Of a stretch of DNA of 25,321 nt, positions 1-8,340 are shown piece after piece. The stretch lies in the IMG/VR virus record IMGVR_UViG_3300002231_000792, positions 1,080 to 26,400 of that record; one strand, 5' to 3'. How positions within the stretch are numbered: position 1 is the stretch's first letter; each line of letters opens with the position of its first letter. The notes under the pieces were generated by a model. The model saw only the letters and a list, made by a program, of their open reading frames with translations, ran no database searches and had not been told where the DNA came from. Source of the stretch: a virus. Both the position numbers and the translations under genes were made by a program.

Positions 1-1
1 T

Positions 2-964
2 ACAGGGCGTTTACAAGCTTGGTTGGTCTATGGAATAGACAAGCGCGAAGACGGCGTGAGAGGGGAGCCCCTGCTTTCTATAGCCATACAGCCGATCAGC
101 GAAATTGACAAGCATCGGGACAGCGCACAAAGAAAAGCGTTCCTGAATGCAACCATTGTAGGGGCTGTAAAGCGTTCTGACAACGTGCGGTTGAAAACCA
201 AGCCCGTTACAGGGGCGGCAACCAAAAGCGGCACCACAGCGCAACCTACCACGGCAAGCAACGCGGTCCCCACTGCAAGCATGATCCCCGGCGTATTCCT
301 TGAGGGTATGCAACCGGGCGAAGAGATGAATTTCTACCAGAACAACGGAGTTGACGCCAATTTCGCTGCTTTTGAAACGGCTGTTTTGGTTGGCTTGGCA
401 TGGGCGCTCGAAATCCCCCCTGAAATTCTGATTTTATCATTCAATAAAAATTATTCGGCAAGTCAAGCGGCGATCAATGAGTGGAAAATATTCCTTAACA
501 AAGAGCGCGAACGTTTTGGATCTGAGAATAACGATCACATTTATCAGGCGTGGTTTTTGTCCATGGTTTTGCTTTCCCGGATTGATGCGCCGGGATATTT
601 GGAGGCCCTTGGGGATCCCATGAAGTGGGACATTGCGCGGGCATGGACTATCGCGGATTGGTCCGGGGCAATTAAACCAAGTACTGACATGCTGAAAGCA
701 ACAAATGCATACACAGCCCAATGTGACCAGGGGTTCAACACCCGCGAACGATCTACCCGAGAATTGACGGGTCAGAAATACAGCAAGGTAATCCGCCGGC
801 TTGGTAAAGAAAATCAAATGTTGGCGGATACAATGCGTCCCCTTTTGGAACTTGAACGCGAATTCGGACAAGGGTCCATTGAGGCGATCTCCAAGGGTTC
901 CACAATTTCAGCGGCGGGGGATGAGATTGTAACCCGTATTGATGAAGCAAAAGAGGCAGTTTAA
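2..964 (+). CDS. Phage portal protein, lambda gpB family (5' truncated)
   Basis: The reading frame is already open at base 2, so the true start lies upstream of the window and the TTG at 23 is not the start. The visible about 320 residues carry the portal signature in which 'RGEPLLS' is followed by a helix with 'DKHRDSAQRKAF' and an Ala-rich stretch, as in lambda-family portals. Portals form the dodecameric ring at one capsid vertex through which DNA enters and leaves. The C-terminal third is helical and charged. The stop overlaps the next start (TAATG at 962-966), indicating translational coupling. The downstream order (protease, decoration, capsid) agrees with a portal call. Family assignment comes from motif recognition, not a search. 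Confidence 0.88.
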   Translation, partial: TGRLQAWLVYGIDKREDGVRGEPLLSIAIQPISEIDKHRDSAQRKAFLNATIVGAVKRSDNVRLKTKPVTGAATKSGTTAQPTTASNAVPTASMIPGVFLEGMQPGEEMNFYQNNGVDANFAAFETAVLVGLAWALEIPPEILILSFNKNYSASQAAINEWKIFLNKERERFGSENNDHIYQAWFLSMVLLSRIDAPGYLEALGDPMKWDIARAWTIADWSGAIKPSTDMLKATNAYTAQCDQGFNTRERSTRELTGQKYSKVIRRLGKENQMLADTMRPLLELEREFGQGSIEAISKGSTISAAGDEIVTRIDEAKEAV

Positions 965-1920
965 TGATTGGTAATTCAGAAGTATCATTTTCCCCTGATT
1001 TTCTAACCCGCGTTGGGTTCGGGAAAGTCCCAGGGTGGTCATTTATTGAAAAGTTTGGGGATAATCCAGATGTGGACACTGGCACGTACCCGGAGGATAT
1101 TTGGAGTCAGGGCGGTGTGTACACATTCAGCACAACCGCTGATATTGATACCATAAGCAGCTCATCCGCCGCCGACACAATCATTATGTCAATACAGGGG
1201 CTTGACGAAAATTGGGATTTAGTGACCCAAACCGCCACATTGGACGGACAAAACAAGGTTACGCTTACAACCCCGCTGATTAGATGTTTCAGGGCATGGA
1301 ATGCCGACGGCACGGCATTGGCGGGGGACGTTTATGTCTATGTGGACGGGGCTATCACGGGCGGCGTTCCGAATGTTGCAACCACTATCCGAGTTAAAAT
1401 CCCGATCGGTTCTGAGCAGACAGAAATGTGTATATACACAATTCCGAACGGTTATACCGGGTACTTTTTAGGCGGTTATGTGGCGCTTTCCAGATCGCAA
1501 AGTTCCGGCACGGCCTCGATCACTTCCAGGCTTAGATTGCAAGATGGTATTTTCCGGGTACTAAGCCGGGTCGCTTTACAGGCGGGTGGTGCTAGTACTT
1601 GGGATTATAGATATCCAGTTCCGTTGGAAATCCCCGCGAAGTCTGATTTGCTTTTGAGAGTGGACGAAGTAAGCGCAAATAACATGGGCGTGTCAGGCGG
1701 TTTTACAGTTCTTTTAGTACAAGATACAGCGGACGATCCGACGCCTTCGTTACAGACGATTTCAGTCGGCGCATGGAAAAAAATTACACCATCCGGCGGT
1801 GTAGTCGGTGGGACAGTTTACGTCATGGACAGCGCAACAGAATTACGTTCATACGATCCGAAAAGTTGGCGGAACGCCACCAACAGACGGAGATTTATCC
1901 GAGGGGATTTCTCTGGATGA
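964..1920 (+). CDS. Virion decoration/fibre-like structural protein (frame-broken near its 3' end)
   Basis: This 318-residue beta-rich protein sits between portal and protease, where lambda has no gene. It contains a run of motifs ('EDIWSQGGVYTF', 'SSSAADT', 'GLDENWD', 'YTIPNGYTGYF') that I associate with an uncharacterised virion-protein family in many phages. No transmembrane segment or catalytic motif is seen. From about residue 300 the frame turns Arg-rich and stops at 1920, leaving a 112-base gap unusual for this packed operon. The +1 frame over 1862-2017 reads as a natural continuation up to the next gene's ribosome site. A role on the capsid surface or at the portal vertex is inferred from position and beta-rich composition. 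Confidence 0.7.
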   Translation: MIGNSEVSFSPDFLTRVGFGKVPGWSFIEKFGDNPDVDTGTYPEDIWSQGGVYTFSTTADIDTISSSSAADTIIMSIQGLDENWDLVTQTATLDGQNKVTLTTPLIRCFRAWNADGTALAGDVYVYVDGAITGGVPNVATTIRVKIPIGSEQTEMCIYTIPNGYTGYFLGGYVALSRSQSSGTASITSRLRLQDGIFRVLSRVALQAGGASTWDYRYPVPLEIPAKSDLLLRVDEVSANNMGVSGGFTVLLVQDTADDPTPSLQTISVGAWKKITPSGGVVGGTVYVMDSATELRSYDPKSWRNATNRRRFIRGDFSG

Positions 1921-2017
1921 AACGCTTGACGGCGAAGACATTTCGCAGAATCAGCCAATTGATATTTACGTAGCAGTTACGGGAGCGGAATCCGGGACGA
2001 TCCAAACTAGGTTTTAA
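1862..2017 (+). CDS. Frame +1 C-terminal end of the preceding virion protein
   Basis: This segment has no start of its own. If one A of the AAAA run at 1861-1864 is skipped, the upstream protein continues as 'SYDPKVGGTPPTDGD' and ends '...GTIQTRF' at 2017, 15 bases before the next ATG. The resulting C-terminal domain (an 'AWKKITPSGG...VYVMD' start, an acidic middle and a 'YVAVTGAESGTIQT' end) looks like the compact beta domains common in phage decoration proteins. The explanation is a homopolymer indel in the sequence, a real mutation, or a +1 frameshift. An indel seems most likely, since other genes here show the same pattern. Confidence 0.55.
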   Translation, partial: KVGGTPPTDGDLSEGISLDETLDGEDISQNQPIDIYVAVTGAESGTIQTRF

Positions 2018-2032
2018 GAAAGGCCCTTTGAT

Positions 2033-3181
2033 ATGTGGTTAATGCTCGAAAAGGAAATTGAAAACATTGAATCCATGCTTGCTAATTTTAAGGGCGTGGA
2101 TATTTCCGCTTTCACAGACGAAACCAAGGGCGGCGGATTCAGGGGATTGACCATGAACGGCAAGATCGCAACGATTGCGATCACCGGGCCAATGTTACCA
2201 CGGCGCAATCCAATGTTGGCTTTCGTCGGAAAAGAGCAGACCGGATATGATGAAATTGTAGGCAATATAGAGCAAGCAAAGAGCCAAGGGGCCGAAAAGA
2301 TCGTCTTTGCCATGGATACACCCGGAGGCACCGTCAACGGGATGACGGAGGCAATGGAGGCTGTCAGCGGGGCTGGAGTACCGACTGAAACAGTTGTGAC
2401 GGGAAGACTTGCGAGTGCCGGATACATTCTCGGCTCACAATCTGATGTTATCACCGCGTCCAACGAGTTGAATATGATTGGTTCCGTTGGCGTTGTTCAG
2501 GATTTCAGAATTGATGAAAACGTCGTCTCAATCACAAACCCGGAAAGCCCGAGGAAGAACCCGAGCGCGGCAACGGACGAAGGGAAAAAAGAAATCCAAG
2601 CCACCCTTTCAGACGTTTACGGGATTGTTGCTAAAAAGATAGCAGATGGGCGCGGGGTTTCAGTGGACACCATAAACGCCAATTACGGGCAGGGGTCACT
2701 TGTAACAGCAAAAACAGCACTTACCAAGGGCATGATTGATGCCATTGGATTCGATAAGACAACGGAAAAAAAGGCCGGGGCTTCGGCTAAAACAACCAAA
2801 ACAGGAGTAAAAACCATGGACAGAACAAAATTGAAAGCGGAACACCCGGATTTGTTCGCGGCAATTAAGGCCGAAGGCGCAAAAGAGGAACGCGAAGCGA
2901 ACCTTGAAACCGTCAAGGCGCATGTTGAATTGTTTGCGATAAGCGGCGATTCCAAGCGCGTAATGGCAGACATTCAGGAAATGAACGCTGTTACTCCCGC
3001 CGTGATGACCTATCACCTCGGGATGGGACAAAAGAAAAACAAAATAGAAGCACACCAGGAAGAGCAACCCCCCGAGGTTGACGGCGGTGATGGACAGGCC
3101 CTCCCGGGTGCGGAGTCCTTTGCTAAAGAACAGGAAGAGATCAACGCCATGATTCCCGGCGTAGAAGTGGAGTTTAACTAA
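2033..3181 (+). CDS. S49-family (ClpP/SppA-like) prohead protease with C-terminal scaffold region
   Basis: This 382-residue protein corresponds to lambda gpC. The protease domain spans about residues 40-250. It includes 'MDTPGGTVNG' at about 94-103, the nucleophile motif 'RLASAGY' with Ser128, and 'SPRKNP' with Lys175 as candidate catalytic base of the Ser-Lys dyad. Residues 262-382 are charged and helical, matching the scaffold part of gpC-type proteins. In this family the protease cleaves scaffold, portal and itself during prohead maturation. An AAAGG sequence lies 9 bases before the ATG at 2033; a second ATG at 2042 is possible. It overlaps the decoration gene by one base. Confidence 0.88.
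   Translation: MWLMLEKEIENIESMLANFKGVDISAFTDETKGGGFRGLTMNGKIATIAITGPMLPRRNPMLAFVGKEQTGYDEIVGNIEQAKSQGAEKIVFAMDTPGGTVNGMTEAMEAVSGAGVPTETVVTGRLASAGYILGSQSDVITASNELNMIGSVGVVQDFRIDENVVSITNPESPRKNPSAATDEGKKEIQATLSDVYGIVAKKIADGRGVSVDTINANYGQGSLVTAKTALTKGMIDAIGFDKTTEKKAGASAKTTKTGVKTMDRTKLKAEHPDLFAAIKAEGAKEEREANLETVKAHVELFAISGDSKRVMADIQEMNAVTPAVMTYHLGMGQKKNKIEAHQEEQPPEVDGGDGQALPGAESFAKEQEEINAMIPGVEVEFN
2816..3181 (+). CDS. Nested capsid scaffold protein (lambda Nu3-like), internal in-frame start
   Basis: An ATG at 2816, in frame with the protease gene (its Met262), is preceded by AGGAG at 2803-2807 with an 8-base spacer, a stronger ribosome site than that of the protease itself. It would give a 121-residue, charged, helix-rich protein beginning 'MDRTKLKAEHPDLF' and ending 'IPGVEVEFN'. 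In lambda, Nu3 is made the same way from within gene C and acts as the internal scaffold on which the capsid protein assembles before being degraded. The 'K.....HPDLFAAI' opening is common in phage scaffolds of this kind. The ribosome site is seen directly; expression and role are inferred from the lambda precedent. Confidence 0.75.
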   Translation: MDRTKLKAEHPDLFAAIKAEGAKEEREANLETVKAHVELFAISGDSKRVMADIQEMNAVTPAVMTYHLGMGQKKNKIEAHQEEQPPEVDGGDGQALPGAESFAKEQEEINAMIPGVEVEFN

Positions 3182-3873
3182 TGACTAACATTACCGAAAC
3201 AGCAGTTGACAATGACACCGTTTTCCTTGGTAACAAGATCGAGACGGATGAAACTGTCACGGGTACGGTTTCCGGGACCGCCGGATCCATTACTGATTCC
3301 ACATCATATCCAGTTGCGGATCAGGACACAAAAACCCTTTCATTTACGATTGACGGCGGAACCGCCCAACTCGTAACTTTCGACATTACTGTCACAACGG
3401 CCCTTTTGGTTGCACAACAGTTGAACGATCAACTCACCGGTTGTTCTGCGGGTGTAGTCAGCGGCAAGGTTGTTGTAACATCCGACACGGTGGGATCGCT
3501 TTCAAGCGTTGCGGTAACTGCAGGAACCTCAGCCCTCACATGGGCAACGGCGGTTGCAGGGACTGGATCCGGCGCGGCGGGCCTCACAATTACCAAGGGC
3601 ACCCTTATGGCCCGCAATACGTCCACCGGGAAAATGGTTCCTTACGTATCCGGCGGATCGAACGGAACGGGAACCCCTACGGGCGTGATTGACACAACCA
3701 ATGTTTTCGCCGCAACGGGTGACAAACAACTCAAGATCGGAAGGTCCGGGTCCGTTAACGCGGCCCTGCTTTTGGTCAACGGAACAGGGGCGGCGGCGTC
3801 TTCTTTGGAGATCGACAGCCTTGAAAAAAATAGCAGCATAGTGGCGATCAAAGTCGTCAACACAGGAAGGTAA
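3181..3873 (+). CDS. Head decoration protein, lambda gpD-like, with an inserted beta domain
   Basis: The C-terminal part ('KGTLMARNTSTGKMVPYV', then 'GTPTGVI') has the gpD pattern of proteins that cap capsid three-fold positions and stabilise the shell. At 230 residues it is about twice the length of lambda gpD (110). The extra length lies at about residues 40-135, between the N-terminal 'DNDTVFLG' and the gpD core. It looks like a separate Ser/Thr/Val-rich domain with 'LSFTIDGGTAQLVTFDI' and 'AQQLNDQLTG', a pattern also met in flagellin- and sheath-type insertion domains. The insertion is probably exposed on the capsid surface. The ATG shares a base with the protease stop, and the capsid gene follows after 6 bases. 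Confidence 0.82.
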   Translation: MTNITETAVDNDTVFLGNKIETDETVTGTVSGTAGSITDSTSYPVADQDTKTLSFTIDGGTAQLVTFDITVTTALLVAQQLNDQLTGCSAGVVSGKVVVTSDTVGSLSSVAVTAGTSALTWATAVAGTGSGAAGLTITKGTLMARNTSTGKMVPYVSGGSNGTGTPTGVIDTTNVFAATGDKQLKIGRSGSVNAALLLVNGTGAAASSLEIDSLEKNSSIVAIKVVNTGR

Positions 3874-3879
3874 AAAACG

Positions 3880-4974
3880 ATGACCTCACCACAAAGAGAC
3901 ACCTACAAAATGCTTCGCCCCTTCGTAAAAGGGATTGAAGCCCCCATGTTTCTGAGCGGATTCTTTCAGGCCGACGGCGTGGACGCTTTCCATAATCAGA
4001 AAAAAATCCAGATCGACAAAGAGCAGGAAGCGGAACGCGTTGCGATCCCCGTTGATTCTGTTACGTCGAATTACAATTTCAACAACAGCAATGATCGCGA
4101 TGAAATGGAAGTAACCCCCCCTGTCTACAAAGAGGGGGAAAAAGTTTCGACGGAAGATCTTTACGACCGGGCAACCGGAGTTGATCCCTACAAAAACAAC
4201 GATTTCCAGCGCAACGGATCCCGCCTTGCTTTTAAAGCGGCTGTCCGACTCCGCAGGAAGGTCAGACGTGCTTTGGAGTTGCAGGCTTCCCAAATTCTGA
4301 CCACGGGCGAACTGGACTTGATCGACGATTCAGGCGCTACCAAATACGCGCTTGATTACAACATGAGTTCAAGTCTTTTCCCCACCGCGTCGGTTGCATG
4401 GTCTACGGCGGCAACGGCGGTTCCCCTTGACGATATTGGCGGACTTTGCCAAGTGATCCGATTGGGTGGGAATGATGCCAAAATCGCCATTATGAGCGCT
4501 GAATCCTTCGAGGCCGCAATGGCCGTTACTGCTTTTGAAAAGCGTTTCACGGCTGTTAACGCCAATGTGGGAGCACTTCAGGACATGAGAAACCCCGGAA
4601 CCCGTAATGGTAATTTCAGGGGCCGTCTCCAGGTTTACGATTGGACCTTGGATATTTACACCTACGGCGCGGTTTATGACGCGATCACCACCGGAACCGC
4701 CGGAACCAAGTACGTTACTGCAAAAAAATGTATCATCATGAGTGGCGGACGCCTTGATGCGACATTTGGCGGGATCCCTCGTTTTGGTAGTGACCAGCAA
4801 GCACTACGTTACCTTCCCGGTCGTATCTCTTCGCAGAACGGACGCATGGACATGACCTTCAATGCGTGGTTTGACAACCCGCGTGAGGTTCTTTCGATTG
4901 GTGTAGGAACCCGTGCACTTTTGATCCCAACTGACAAAACAGCCTTTGGTTGTCTTGACACAGACCTCGCTTAA
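3880..4974 (+). CDS. Major capsid protein, lambda gpE family
   Basis: This 364-residue protein has the length and motifs of the gpE-type major capsid family. The N-terminus 'MLRPFVKGIEAPMFLSGFF' is followed by a helical 'GSRLAFKAAVRLRRKVRRALELQASQILTTG' region (about 110-145). The C-terminal end has 'YLPGRIS' and 'NPREVLSIGVGTRALLIP'. It is expected to have the HK97 fold and to build the icosahedral shell with the decoration protein. AGGAAGG precedes the ATG at a suitable distance. No N-terminal prodomain is apparent, consistent with use of a separate scaffold. Confidence 0.92.
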   Translation: MTSPQRDTYKMLRPFVKGIEAPMFLSGFFQADGVDAFHNQKKIQIDKEQEAERVAIPVDSVTSNYNFNNSNDRDEMEVTPPVYKEGEKVSTEDLYDRATGVDPYKNNDFQRNGSRLAFKAAVRLRRKVRRALELQASQILTTGELDLIDDSGATKYALDYNMSSSLFPTASVAWSTAATAVPLDDIGGLCQVIRLGGNDAKIAIMSAESFEAAMAVTAFEKRFTAVNANVGALQDMRNPGTRNGNFRGRLQVYDWTLDIYTYGAVYDAITTGTAGTKYVTAKKCIIMSGGRLDATFGGIPRFGSDQQALRYLPGRISSQNGRMDMTFNAWFDNPREVLSIGVGTRALLIPTDKTAFGCLDTDLA

Positions 4975-4985
4975 AGGGGGGACAA

Positions 4986-5360
4986 ATGAGTAAGAAATCA
5001 GACGACTCGAAAAAGAAAAAGGAAGCGAAAGCCAAAAAAGACGCTGAAAAAACAGCGGAAAAAGAAAAGGCAATCGCAGAATCCAAGGCAAAGCGCGAAA
5101 AGGAAGAGGCGGATCGCCTTGAAAAAGAGGAAGAGGCCAGATCCAAAAAACAAGCGGACGCGGTAATTGAACAGAAAGCCGGTAAAGCCGGAACGTTCGA
5201 CCCAAAAAAACCTTGCACGGTTCGCCACGGGTGCGCGATTACTTGCCGCCGGGGTGTAGTTGGAGGCGGTAAAACCGTACTTACCAAAGACGTGATCGGC
5301 GGAAATGAAACCCTTAAAAAGCTTGTTGAAGTTAACGGGATTCTGGTTCAGGGTGCTTAA
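4986..5360 (+). CDS. Small Lys/Glu-rich head protein, possibly gpFI-like
   Basis: The 124-residue product has two parts. Residues 1-65 are almost entirely Lys, Glu, Ala, Asp and Arg and should form a long charged helix or coiled coil. Residues 70-124 form a small globular part ('CTVRHGCAITCRRGVV', ending 'LKKLVEVNGILVQGA'). Lambda gpFI, which helps dock the packaging complex to proheads, sits at the same place and also couples a charged N-terminus to a small C-terminal domain. That match rests on position and general shape only. The gene follows an AGGGGGG ribosome site and its stop overlaps the next ATG. Confidence 0.6.
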   Translation: MSKKSDDSKKKKEAKAKKDAEKTAEKEKAIAESKAKREKEEADRLEKEEEARSKKQADAVIEQKAGKAGTFDPKKPCTVRHGCAITCRRGVVGGGKTVLTKDVIGGNETLKKLVEVNGILVQGA

Positions 5361-5743
5361 TGATTGGATTGCGGCAACAGGCGCATGAAGATGCCCAAAC
5401 GATAATGAAAGAGGTTGGCGGGGCGGTTTGGCCATGTACCATAACCGACCCCGCCGACACCACTAAATCGTTTTCTTGCCGAAGCACTGACATTCACGCC
5501 ACAGTTGATCCGGACACCGGGACACTTATCACGGGCGCACGGGCAACAGTCGTTGTGCTGATTTCAGATCTCATTTTGTCAAGTTTCCAATCTATCAAAG
5601 GCGTTCAGGACGATGACCAGCACCCTTGGATTGTGGACGTTGACGACATAAACGGAGTTTCAGGCAAATTCAAAGTTGCGGAGACGTACCCTGACAACAC
5701 TTTGGGTTTGATGGTTTGTCTATTGGAGGTTTACACAGTATGA
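5360..5743 (+). CDS. Head-tail joining (head-completion) protein, gpFII-like
   Basis: This 127-residue protein starts with a helix ('LRQQAHEDAQTIMKEVG') and continues as beta strands ('FSCRSTDIHATVDPDTG', 'ARATVVVLISDL', 'PWIVDVDDI'). This is the layout of head-completion proteins that bind beneath the portal and receive the tail. The phrase 'G.KFKVAETYPDNTLGLMVCLLEVY' resembles the closing strand of gpFII/gp15-type proteins. Position between the gpFI-like gene and the tail terminator supports this. The stop overlaps the next start (ATGA at 5740-5743). Confidence 0.62.
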   Translation: MIGLRQQAHEDAQTIMKEVGGAVWPCTITDPADTTKSFSCRSTDIHATVDPDTGTLITGARATVVVLISDLILSSFQSIKGVQDDDQHPWIVDVDDINGVSGKFKVAETYPDNTLGLMVCLLEVYTV

Positions 5744-6411
5744 CCGCCACTATTCCATTGATTGATTCGCTTGACGGTTTTGAGATCGTTCGCAATAAAG
5801 TTGCGACCATTTTAGCGGCGGAACAAACTTTACAAGTTGCGGCGGCAACGGCGGCGGGGAAAACCAATCCGAGTTTATGGAAATTGCGCGTTTACTTGGA
5901 AAGATCCGACCCCTGGGAAATGTTCAAGCGAACGGTGACGGATTTTTCGCCCGTGGTCAATGTTTGGTATGACAATTCGAACACAGACTTAGGGGCATCC
6001 AATCTGAGATCGCGCCAACAAATGACAAGTCAAATCAATATTGACATTGTTGGCTATGCTGAGGCACAGGAAAACGACACCGGACACTTGCCGGCGGACA
6101 GGGAATCGGCTTTGACGGCCCAACGTGGGGCGCGATTGGTGCGCGGTATCATAATGCACGGCAAGTACAACTACTTGGACCTAGACGGCATCGTAGGGCG
6201 TCGTTATGTGTTGACGCGCACGTCGTTTCAACCGTCAAACAGCGACGGCCCGATTCAAAGGGCGGTTGGGGTGCGTTTGACATTGGCGGTTGACCATATC
6301 GAAACTATTGGGATTCAGGATTACGACGCAATCGAACAGATATATGTAACTCATAAATACGACCCCGACGGCATGATAATTGCCGAACAGGACATTGACA
6401 CAACCGTCTGA
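5740..6411 (+). CDS. Tail terminator/completion protein
   Basis: This 223-residue protein starts at ATG 5740, preceded by GGAGG at 5725-5729; the in-frame TTG upstream is not needed. The N-terminus 'LIDSLDGFEIVRNKVATILAAEQ' and the middle ('RQQMTSQINIDIVGYAEA', 'LTAQRGARLVRGIIMHGKYNYLDL') fit tail-completion proteins that cap the tail tube and bind the head. In contractile phages such genes lie between head-joining and sheath genes, as here. Family identity is inferred from position and overall pattern rather than a decisive motif. Confidence 0.62.
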   Translation: MTATIPLIDSLDGFEIVRNKVATILAAEQTLQVAAATAAGKTNPSLWKLRVYLERSDPWEMFKRTVTDFSPVVNVWYDNSNTDLGASNLRSRQQMTSQINIDIVGYAEAQENDTGHLPADRESALTAQRGARLVRGIIMHGKYNYLDLDGIVGRRYVLTRTSFQPSNSDGPIQRAVGVRLTLAVDHIETIGIQDYDAIEQIYVTHKYDPDGMIIAEQDIDTTV

Positions 6412-6440
6412 AAAAAGGCGGATGGAAAGGATTTACTAAT

Positions 6441-7934
6441 ATGGCAGTATCAACAGCATTTAGTCCTTCGAGAGTTGCGCGGGGCGTAGCAATTGAGACT
6501 GAATTTAATGCAACCGTGCCAAGTTCAGCGGTTTACAGGCCGATCAAGATCGCCTTGGTTGGAGTTGGACAGGCAAGCGAATCATACGCATTTACGCCTT
6601 TTGACGTGACGAAACTTTCGGACGTTTCGGACGTTGTGGGATACAAAAACCCACTTTACCAAGCGGCTAAAATGCTTAAACCCCCAACGGCCCTAGGGAT
6701 TGGCGATATTCCTTTGACCGTTTTCCCGGTGGAAGTTACGGCAAGCGGTGCACAATCGGTTGGATCCGTTGCACTGGTTGGAACGTTGGGAACCGGGTTG
6801 ACTGAGGTACACACGATCAAAATGGGTAACCATGCGGCACAAGTAACGCTTGTTGGCGGGGAAGCTAACACGGATATGATCGCAAAATTCGTTGCGGCGG
6901 CGGCGGCGATCCCCGATTACCCAGCGGCGGTAACGGACGGAACAACCGTTGCAACTTGTACCATCGGATGGGAAGGCGCAACCGGGGACGAATGCGACAT
7001 TACAATCGAATCCCCGTCTACAAGTGCGTTGACTTGGACAATCGTACAGCCAACGGGCGGCGCGGGAACCCTTGACGTAGATGATGCCCTAGCTCAATTT
7101 GGGAACGTTTGGTATTCTCACGTTATCAATTGCGATTCAGCGGACACAGCCACGTACAACAAGTATAGCGCATTCAATGAGCTGAGATGGGCGGCGGCTG
7201 TGTACAAGCCTTTCAAGTGCTATTCAGGCACCAATGAAACAAGCGTTGTTACGGCGGCGGCGATCACGGATGCGAGGAAATCAGACAGAACAAACAGTCT
7301 AAAACCGGCACCGGGTTCCCTTGACATGCCTTGGGAGATTGCGGCTCGACAGGTTCAGGCAATGGTTATCGTTGCGAACGTCAACGCCCCCACTGATTAC
7401 GGTTCTGAAAAAGTCACCCTACTTGACGACGGAGGGGAAGAGAACCAATGGACCGAAGACGATGGGGAGTACCAATATGCAGTTTCCAGGGGCCTTTCGA
7501 CAACCAAAATCAAATCCAACGTTTTGAGAATTGCGGATTCGATTATGATGTATCACCCGGATGGTGAGGATCCGCCGGCGTATCAGTACGATGTGGACAT
7601 CGAAAAGCTTTGCGCGATGATTTACAACATTGATCTCATTTTCAATAATGACAGTGTTGACGGATCGCCATTGCCCCCCGATGCGGACGTGATCACGAAC
7701 CCGAACGCACGGAAACCACGGACCTATAAAGCAGCATTATTCTCGCTCTATAAAACGATGTCTGAAGACGCTATTATTGCCGATCTGGACTATGCAAAAG
7801 AAAATACAGTTGTTGAAATCAGCGGATCCAACCCGAAACGGCTGGATGTTCTGGCAGTCTACAAACTTGCCGGAAATGCGAACGTGATTTCAATAACCCA
7901 ACAATTCAGCTTCTACTTTGGGGGTGCAGCATGA
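6441..7934 (+). CDS. Contractile tail sheath protein, Mu gpL type
   Basis: The 497-residue product has the length and architecture of Mu-type sheaths. An N-terminal part ('SSAVYRPIKIALVGVG', 'FTPFDVTKLSDVSDVVGYKNPLYQAAKMLKP') is followed by a beta-rich insertion at about 95-205 that probably protrudes outward. A conserved C-terminal part includes 'YQYAVSRGLSTTKI', 'IADSIMMYHP' and the closing 'VLAVYKLAGNANVISITQQF'. Sheath subunits stack around the tube and contract to drive it through the cell envelope. Presence of this gene makes the phage a myovirus. AAAGGA precedes the ATG. The tube gene overlaps its stop. Confidence 0.88.
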   Translation: MAVSTAFSPSRVARGVAIETEFNATVPSSAVYRPIKIALVGVGQASESYAFTPFDVTKLSDVSDVVGYKNPLYQAAKMLKPPTALGIGDIPLTVFPVEVTASGAQSVGSVALVGTLGTGLTEVHTIKMGNHAAQVTLVGGEANTDMIAKFVAAAAAIPDYPAAVTDGTTVATCTIGWEGATGDECDITIESPSTSALTWTIVQPTGGAGTLDVDDALAQFGNVWYSHVINCDSADTATYNKYSAFNELRWAAAVYKPFKCYSGTNETSVVTAAAITDARKSDRTNSLKPAPGSLDMPWEIAARQVQAMVIVANVNAPTDYGSEKVTLLDDGGEENQWTEDDGEYQYAVSRGLSTTKIKSNVLRIADSIMMYHPDGEDPPAYQYDVDIEKLCAMIYNIDLIFNNDSVDGSPLPPDADVITNPNARKPRTYKAALFSLYKTMSEDAIIADLDYAKENTVVEISGSNPKRLDVLAVYKLAGNANVISITQQFSFYFGGAA

Positions 7935-8320
7935 ACGCTATTGGAAGACCACTTGAAAGAGTGGAAATAAACGGGCGCGAATTCCAATGTGTTGGGGACG
8001 CCGCCGGGACAAGGGATTTGGGCGGATTTTCAAACGAGTATCAATCTAACGGAAACCCGGGAACGGGCCGAATGATTATGACCCCCAAGGGATGGAGTGT
8101 TCCGAGTCAAGGGCTTGAAATTGATGACGCCGCCGAGGACCAGGAATACATTCAAGCCCTTGCGGACAGCGGTGCAAAAAACGTTGATTTCGTATTCAAT
8201 TACGGGCAAGGCGTTTCCTATCAGGCAACCGGCGGATTGGTTGATACTTTGGAATTTGACCCGATGACCGGAACAATGCCAACGGCCTTCGGGGGACCGG
8301 GCAAAATGACAAAACTGTAG
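7931..8320 (+). CDS. Tail tube protein, Mu gpM type
   Basis: This 129-residue protein directly follows the sheath gene with an ATGA overlap, as expected for Mu/P2-type tube genes. It starts 'MNAIGRPLERVEINGREF', has a central 'GRMIMTPKGWSVPSQGLEIDDAAEDQEYIQ' segment, and ends with beta strands ('FNYGQGVSYQATGGLVDTLEFDPMTGTM'). Tube subunits form stacked hexameric rings through which DNA passes. No signal or membrane segment is seen. Confidence 0.82.
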   Translation: MNAIGRPLERVEINGREFQCVGDAAGTRDLGGFSNEYQSNGNPGTGRMIMTPKGWSVPSQGLEIDDAAEDQEYIQALADSGAKNVDFVFNYGQGVSYQATGGLVDTLEFDPMTGTMPTAFGGPGKMTKL

Positions 8321-8340
8321 TCAGTCAAGGGGCTTAATTT

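Noticed and set aside
437-871. Minus-strand ORFs of 60-150 residues across the late operon
   Set aside because: They lie opposite well-supported structural genes, lack ribosome sites, and have low-complexity or basic products typical of shadow frames.
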